From: Marinilactibacillus sp. Marseille-P9653 | GTDB lineage: Bacteria; Bacillota; Bacilli; Lactobacillales; Carnobacteriaceae_A | DNA: 64,000 nucleotides | Assembly (NCBI RefSeq): GCF_916618885.1 | Contig: NZ_CAKAKH010000002.1 | Span: forward strand, 62,001-126,000 | Reading direction: 5' to 3' | In this document: positions 61,250-64,000 of the stretch, piece after piece | How the letters are laid out: every line of letters begins with the position of its first letter | Numbering within the stretch: position 1 is the stretch's first letter | Notes under the pieces: model-generated | Database searches by the model: none | Told to the model about the DNA's origin: nothing | The model's input: only the letters and a program-made list of their open reading frames with translations | Position numbers and translations under genes: made by a program

Positions 61250-63259
61250 TTGAAAAAAACATTTGATTCTATTCAACAGAAAATTGTCTACTTAGAAGAA
61301 CAGGCATATGACCAAGCTGATCTTGGTTTAACGTATTCCAAAGAAACATCCACTTTCAAAGTATGGTCTCCACTTGCAGTATCTGTAACCTTGAACCTCT
61401 ATCAAACTGGAAATGTCGATGATGAAACTTTGATTGAACAGATTGAAATGGTTGAAAAAGATAATGTTTGGACAGTCACGATTGATCGAGATCTAGCTGG
61501 ACAATTTTACACTTATCAATTCCAGCATAGTTCAGGAACACAGACGGAAACTCAAGATATCTATAGTAAAGCAGTTGGCCTTAATGGCAATCGGTCCGCA
61601 ATCTTAGATTTATCCGCTACTGATCCAACAGATTGGTCTAACGATCGTCCTGTTAGACAATCTTCAATCACAGAAGCGATGATTTGGGAAGTACATGTGG
61701 AAGATTTTTCCAGTTATGAACAGGCTGGGTTTTCAGAAGACTATCGAGGAAAGTATTTAGCCTTTACTGAAACAGACACTTATTTGAATCATGACCCCTC
61801 TTCAGAAGCTCCAACAGGTGTTCAATATCTGAAATCTCTTGGCGTGAATTATGTGCACCTCCTTCCCGCTTTCGATTTTGATAATGATGAAATGAGCTCA
61901 CAATACAACTGGGGCTATGATCCAAAGAATTATATGGTTCCCGAAGGCAAATATAGTTTAAATCCTAGCGATCCAGCTTCACGCATCAATGAATTCAAAC
62001 AAATGGTTCAGAGCCTGCACAAGCAAGATATCGGAGTTGTACTAGATGTCGTTTATAATCACACCTTTACTTATGACGATTCTTGTTTCCAGTCCACTGT
62101 TCCTGATTATTACTACCGTCAAGATGAACAAGGCAACATCACGAATGGATCTGGTTGTGGCAATGAAACGGCTAGTGAACGAAAAATGATGCGTAAATAC
62201 ATGATTGATTCGCTCCTTTTCTGGGCTAAAGAATATCATTTAGATGGATTCAGATTTGACCTTATGGGCTTACATGATGTGGATACGATGAACGATATCC
62301 GAAAAGCATTCAATGAAGCCGGTATGGAAGATCTCCTTCTTTACGGGGAACCTTGGAATGCTGGTAGCGTGGAAATCCATGAGCCTAATGTGCCTGCTGA
62401 TAAATTTCATGTCCAGCAGCTTGCTGATGGCATCGCGATATTTAATGATGATTTTCGTGACTCTATCAAAGGGCCAGTATTTGACGAGCACAAAGGCTCA
62501 TTTCTTCAAGGCGCTAATGGATATGAAGACAGTGCCTATATGAACGGTGATTTGATTGGTGGCTTACTAGCAAATACTCAAAGTGTCGTAGGTGACTTTT
62601 CTCTTCCGGAAGAAAAAGCTTGGGCTAAAAATCCGAATCAAGTCGTCAACTACTCTTCTGCACATGATAATTTACCTTTATATGACAAACTCGTACTAAC
62701 ACTGAGAGACGATGAAAACTTTGATCGCCACGAAGAAGTGATTCAAGTAAATAAACTGAACGCGGCTTTACTATTTACTGCTCAAGGTGGTATTTTCATG
62801 CAAGCCGGCGAAGAGTTCGGACGTACGAAATTTGGTGACGAAAATAGTTTTAATTCTCCTATAGAAACGAATCAACTAAACTGGTCTCAAGTGGAAGAAA
62901 ACAAAGATTTACTGGATTACTACAAAGGGATGATCCAGATCAGAAAGGCTTACGCTCCATTAAGAGATAGAACAAACCAGACTGCTGAGAAAATGCATTT
63001 CACAGAACTTAGAGAAAATCTGATTGCTTATACCATTCCAAATACGTTAGAAGAAAACCCTGTATGGTCACAAATGGCCGTTATCATGAATACGAGCTTA
63101 ACGCCTGAAACCATTCAACTCCATTCTTCTCTTCCTTTACCAGAAGAATGGACAATCATTGCGAACAGGCATACCGCTGGAACAGAATCTTTAGGAGTAC
63201 AAGTTGGACAAGAATTGATTATCAATCCAAGAGAAGTATTAATCCTAGTAGCTGACTGA
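61250..63259 (+). CDS. pulA: Type I pullulanase
   Basis: Debranches alpha-1,6 links of pullulan, glycogen or amylopectin-derived dextrins. The 669-aa protein has an N-terminal CBM48 (about 25-120, SKETSTFKVWSPLAVSVTLNLY), the diagnostic YNWGYDP (219-225), the GH13 nucleophile in GFRFDLMG (Asp337), the acid/base in LYGEPWNAG (Glu367) and SSAHDNLPLYDK with the HD pair. There is no signal peptide, so it works inside the cell on imported dextrins or on storage glycogen. The start is TTG with GGAGG 9 bp upstream. Confidence 0.95.
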   Translation: MKKTFDSIQQKIVYLEEQAYDQADLGLTYSKETSTFKVWSPLAVSVTLNLYQTGNVDDETLIEQIEMVEKDNVWTVTIDRDLAGQFYTYQFQHSSGTQTETQDIYSKAVGLNGNRSAILDLSATDPTDWSNDRPVRQSSITEAMIWEVHVEDFSSYEQAGFSEDYRGKYLAFTETDTYLNHDPSSEAPTGVQYLKSLGVNYVHLLPAFDFDNDEMSSQYNWGYDPKNYMVPEGKYSLNPSDPASRINEFKQMVQSLHKQDIGVVLDVVYNHTFTYDDSCFQSTVPDYYYRQDEQGNITNGSGCGNETASERKMMRKYMIDSLLFWAKEYHLDGFRFDLMGLHDVDTMNDIRKAFNEAGMEDLLLYGEPWNAGSVEIHEPNVPADKFHVQQLADGIAIFNDDFRDSIKGPVFDEHKGSFLQGANGYEDSAYMNGDLIGGLLANTQSVVGDFSLPEEKAWAKNPNQVVNYSSAHDNLPLYDKLVLTLRDDENFDRHEEVIQVNKLNAALLFTAQGGIFMQAGEEFGRTKFGDENSFNSPIETNQLNWSQVEENKDLLDYYKGMIQIRKAYAPLRDRTNQTAEKMHFTELRENLIAYTIPNTLEENPVWSQMAVIMNTSLTPETIQLHSSLPLPEEWTIIANRHTAGTESLGVQVGQELIINPREVLILVAD

Positions 63260-63355
63260 TAATCACACTCAAACATCCTACTCTAGTACGATGTAAGTCA
63301 ATTAGTAAGTGTGATACGATAAAACTATCATAAAACAAATGAGGGAGTGAATGTT

Positions 63356-64000
63356 ATGGGTAGACGAGGTGGAGGCGGCGGTGGCCGTTCTGGTGGCGGC
63401 TCATTTGGAGGTAGCCGTGGCGGTTCTAGTCGTGTAGGCGGTTCTAGCGGACGCCGCGGTGGCGGTTCTATGGGCGGCGGAAGATCTGGCGGCGGTTTCG
63501 GTGGTGGCTTCGGCGGCGGTGGTTTTAACAGAGGATATGGCTATGGTGGCGGCTGGGGTTACGGTCGTGGCTGGGGTCGAAGAAGATACTATGGTGGCGG
63601 TCCTGGTGGTGGCTGTGGTCTTTTTGGTTGTCTTGGTCCATTTATATTCTTTATCATCATGATGAACTTTATTGGTGGTGTCGGCATGTTTGGAGGGTCT
63701 AACTATTCTAATTCCAATTCTAACAGTGGTTCGATTCAAACCTCTTCAAGAGAACGCACACCTTTAGAAGCAGGACTGGTGAACGAAACAGATTACTATA
63801 CTGATAATGCGAGCTGGATCGGTAATGCAACGACACTAGAAAATGGTATGCGTCATTTTTATAGCGAGACTGGTATACAACCTTATCTTTATATCACAGA
63901 AGAAATTAATGGTGGTACGAACCCTACCGAAGCTGAATTAGATGCATTCAAAAGTGACCTATATGATGAATTATTCACGGATGAAGCACATATGCTTGTT
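63356..64000 (+). CDS. Glycine-rich membrane protein, 3' end outside the window
   Basis: 215 codons are visible to the window edge. The first 85 residues are almost all Gly, Arg, Ser and Phe/Tyr (MGRRGGGGGGRSGGGSFGG, then GRR, GGG and RGYGYGGG blocks), followed by a membrane helix (CLGPFIFFIIMMNFIGG) and an extracellular-type domain with NETDYYTDNASWIGNATTLENG and FYSETGIQPYLYITEEI. The last part resembles TPM-type proteins such as YgcG, where a Gly-rich tail is common but C-terminal. GGGAG lies 8 bp before ATG 63356. A frame in the opposite sense over the repeats is an artefact of the GC-rich stretch. Confidence 0.8.
   Translation, partial: MGRRGGGGGGRSGGGSFGGSRGGSSRVGGSSGRRGGGSMGGGRSGGGFGGGFGGGGFNRGYGYGGGWGYGRGWGRRRYYGGGPGGGCGLFGCLGPFIFFIIMMNFIGGVGMFGGSNYSNSNSNSGSIQTSSRERTPLEAGLVNETDYYTDNASWIGNATTLENGMRHFYSETGIQPYLYITEEINGGTNPTEAELDAFKSDLYDELFTDEAHMLV

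Noticed and set aside
63263-63315. Inverted pair ATCACACT / AGTGTGAT after pullulanase as a terminator
   Set aside because: The arms are about 35 bp apart and there is no T tract, so it is not convincing as a terminator.
63401-63739. Thr/Ala-rich open frame on the minus strand
   Set aside because: It is the complement of the Gly-codon repeats of the plus-strand gene at 63356; no ribosome site and pure low complexity.

Overview
The window is chromosomal DNA of a low-GC Gram-positive bacterium, most likely a member of the Lactobacillales close to Carnobacteriaceae or Enterococcaceae (an Alkalibacterium, Marinilactibacillus or Carnobacterium type). Support comes from the veg / rsmA / rnmV / tatD / metG order, strong GGAGG ribosome binding sites, frequent TTG starts, a Tyr T-box, class III fructose bisphosphatase, PTS-linked DhaKLM, a GlpK carrying the His232 that HPr phosphorylates in enterococci, and an EfaR/ScaR-type manganese regulator. 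The assignment rests on protein recognition only. I see no rRNA, tRNA, CRISPR array, prophage or intact insertion sequence.

Layout. 1-6.8 kb: tail of a glyoxalase-fold protein, then housekeeping genes on the minus strand (veg, rsmA, rnmV, tatD, metG) and a HAD phosphatase. 6.9-13.6 kb: a GH31 glycosidase, a T-box leader controlling a NUDIX gene plus tyrS, a secreted DUF1002 protein and an SDR-type oxidoreductase. 13.7-18.8 kb: a Fur-controlled iron-siderophore uptake operon (ferredoxin-NADP reductase, two permeases, binding lipoprotein, ATPase). 18.9-24.2 kb: a sugar-acid catabolic cluster (GntR regulator, ManD-like dehydratase, PTS IIBC, KDG kinase, KDPG aldolase) with clear palindromic operator candidates. 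24.3-31.3 kb: fbp, a rhamnogalacturonan acetylesterase-like enzyme, a DUF2089 regulator with two paralogous small membrane proteins, a DUF2207 membrane protein, a small orphan and a quinone-reductase-like flavoprotein.

31.4-41.4 kb is centred on three-carbon metabolism: dhaKLM phosphorylates dihydroxyacetone with PTS phosphate, glpK-glpD-glpF handles glycerol, and pta follows; a dicarboxylate/amino-acid symporter, a P-loop kinase and a thioesterase lie between. 41.5-51.4 kb: ung, a Cof phosphatase, a PdxK/ThiD kinase with a TTG start, an unlisted 55-aa YvrJ protein, a LURP-one protein, a HesB-fold protein, an RpiR regulator divergent from a two-gene chromate-type transporter, uvrC and a secreted 3D-domain cell-wall protein. 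51.7-56.4 kb: ppx-ppk and a LacI regulator. 56.5-61.0 kb: the mnt manganese ABC operon divergent from its DtxR-family regulator. 61.2-64.0 kb: type I pullulanase preceded by a 21-codon ORF, and the start of a glycine-rich membrane protein that runs off the window.

Most of the window is ordinary core genome. The places most worth a second look are the DUF2089 / twin membrane-protein cassette, the PTS-linked sugar-acid cluster with its two different palindromic operators, the NUDIX gene inside a tyrosine T-box operon, a permease that seems to start at CTG overlapping the previous stop codon, a small IS-end-like perfect palindrome at 43.27 kb and a WalR-like box in front of ppx-ppk. Several start codons were moved from the longest open frame to the one with a properly spaced ribosome binding site; each case is stated in its entry.
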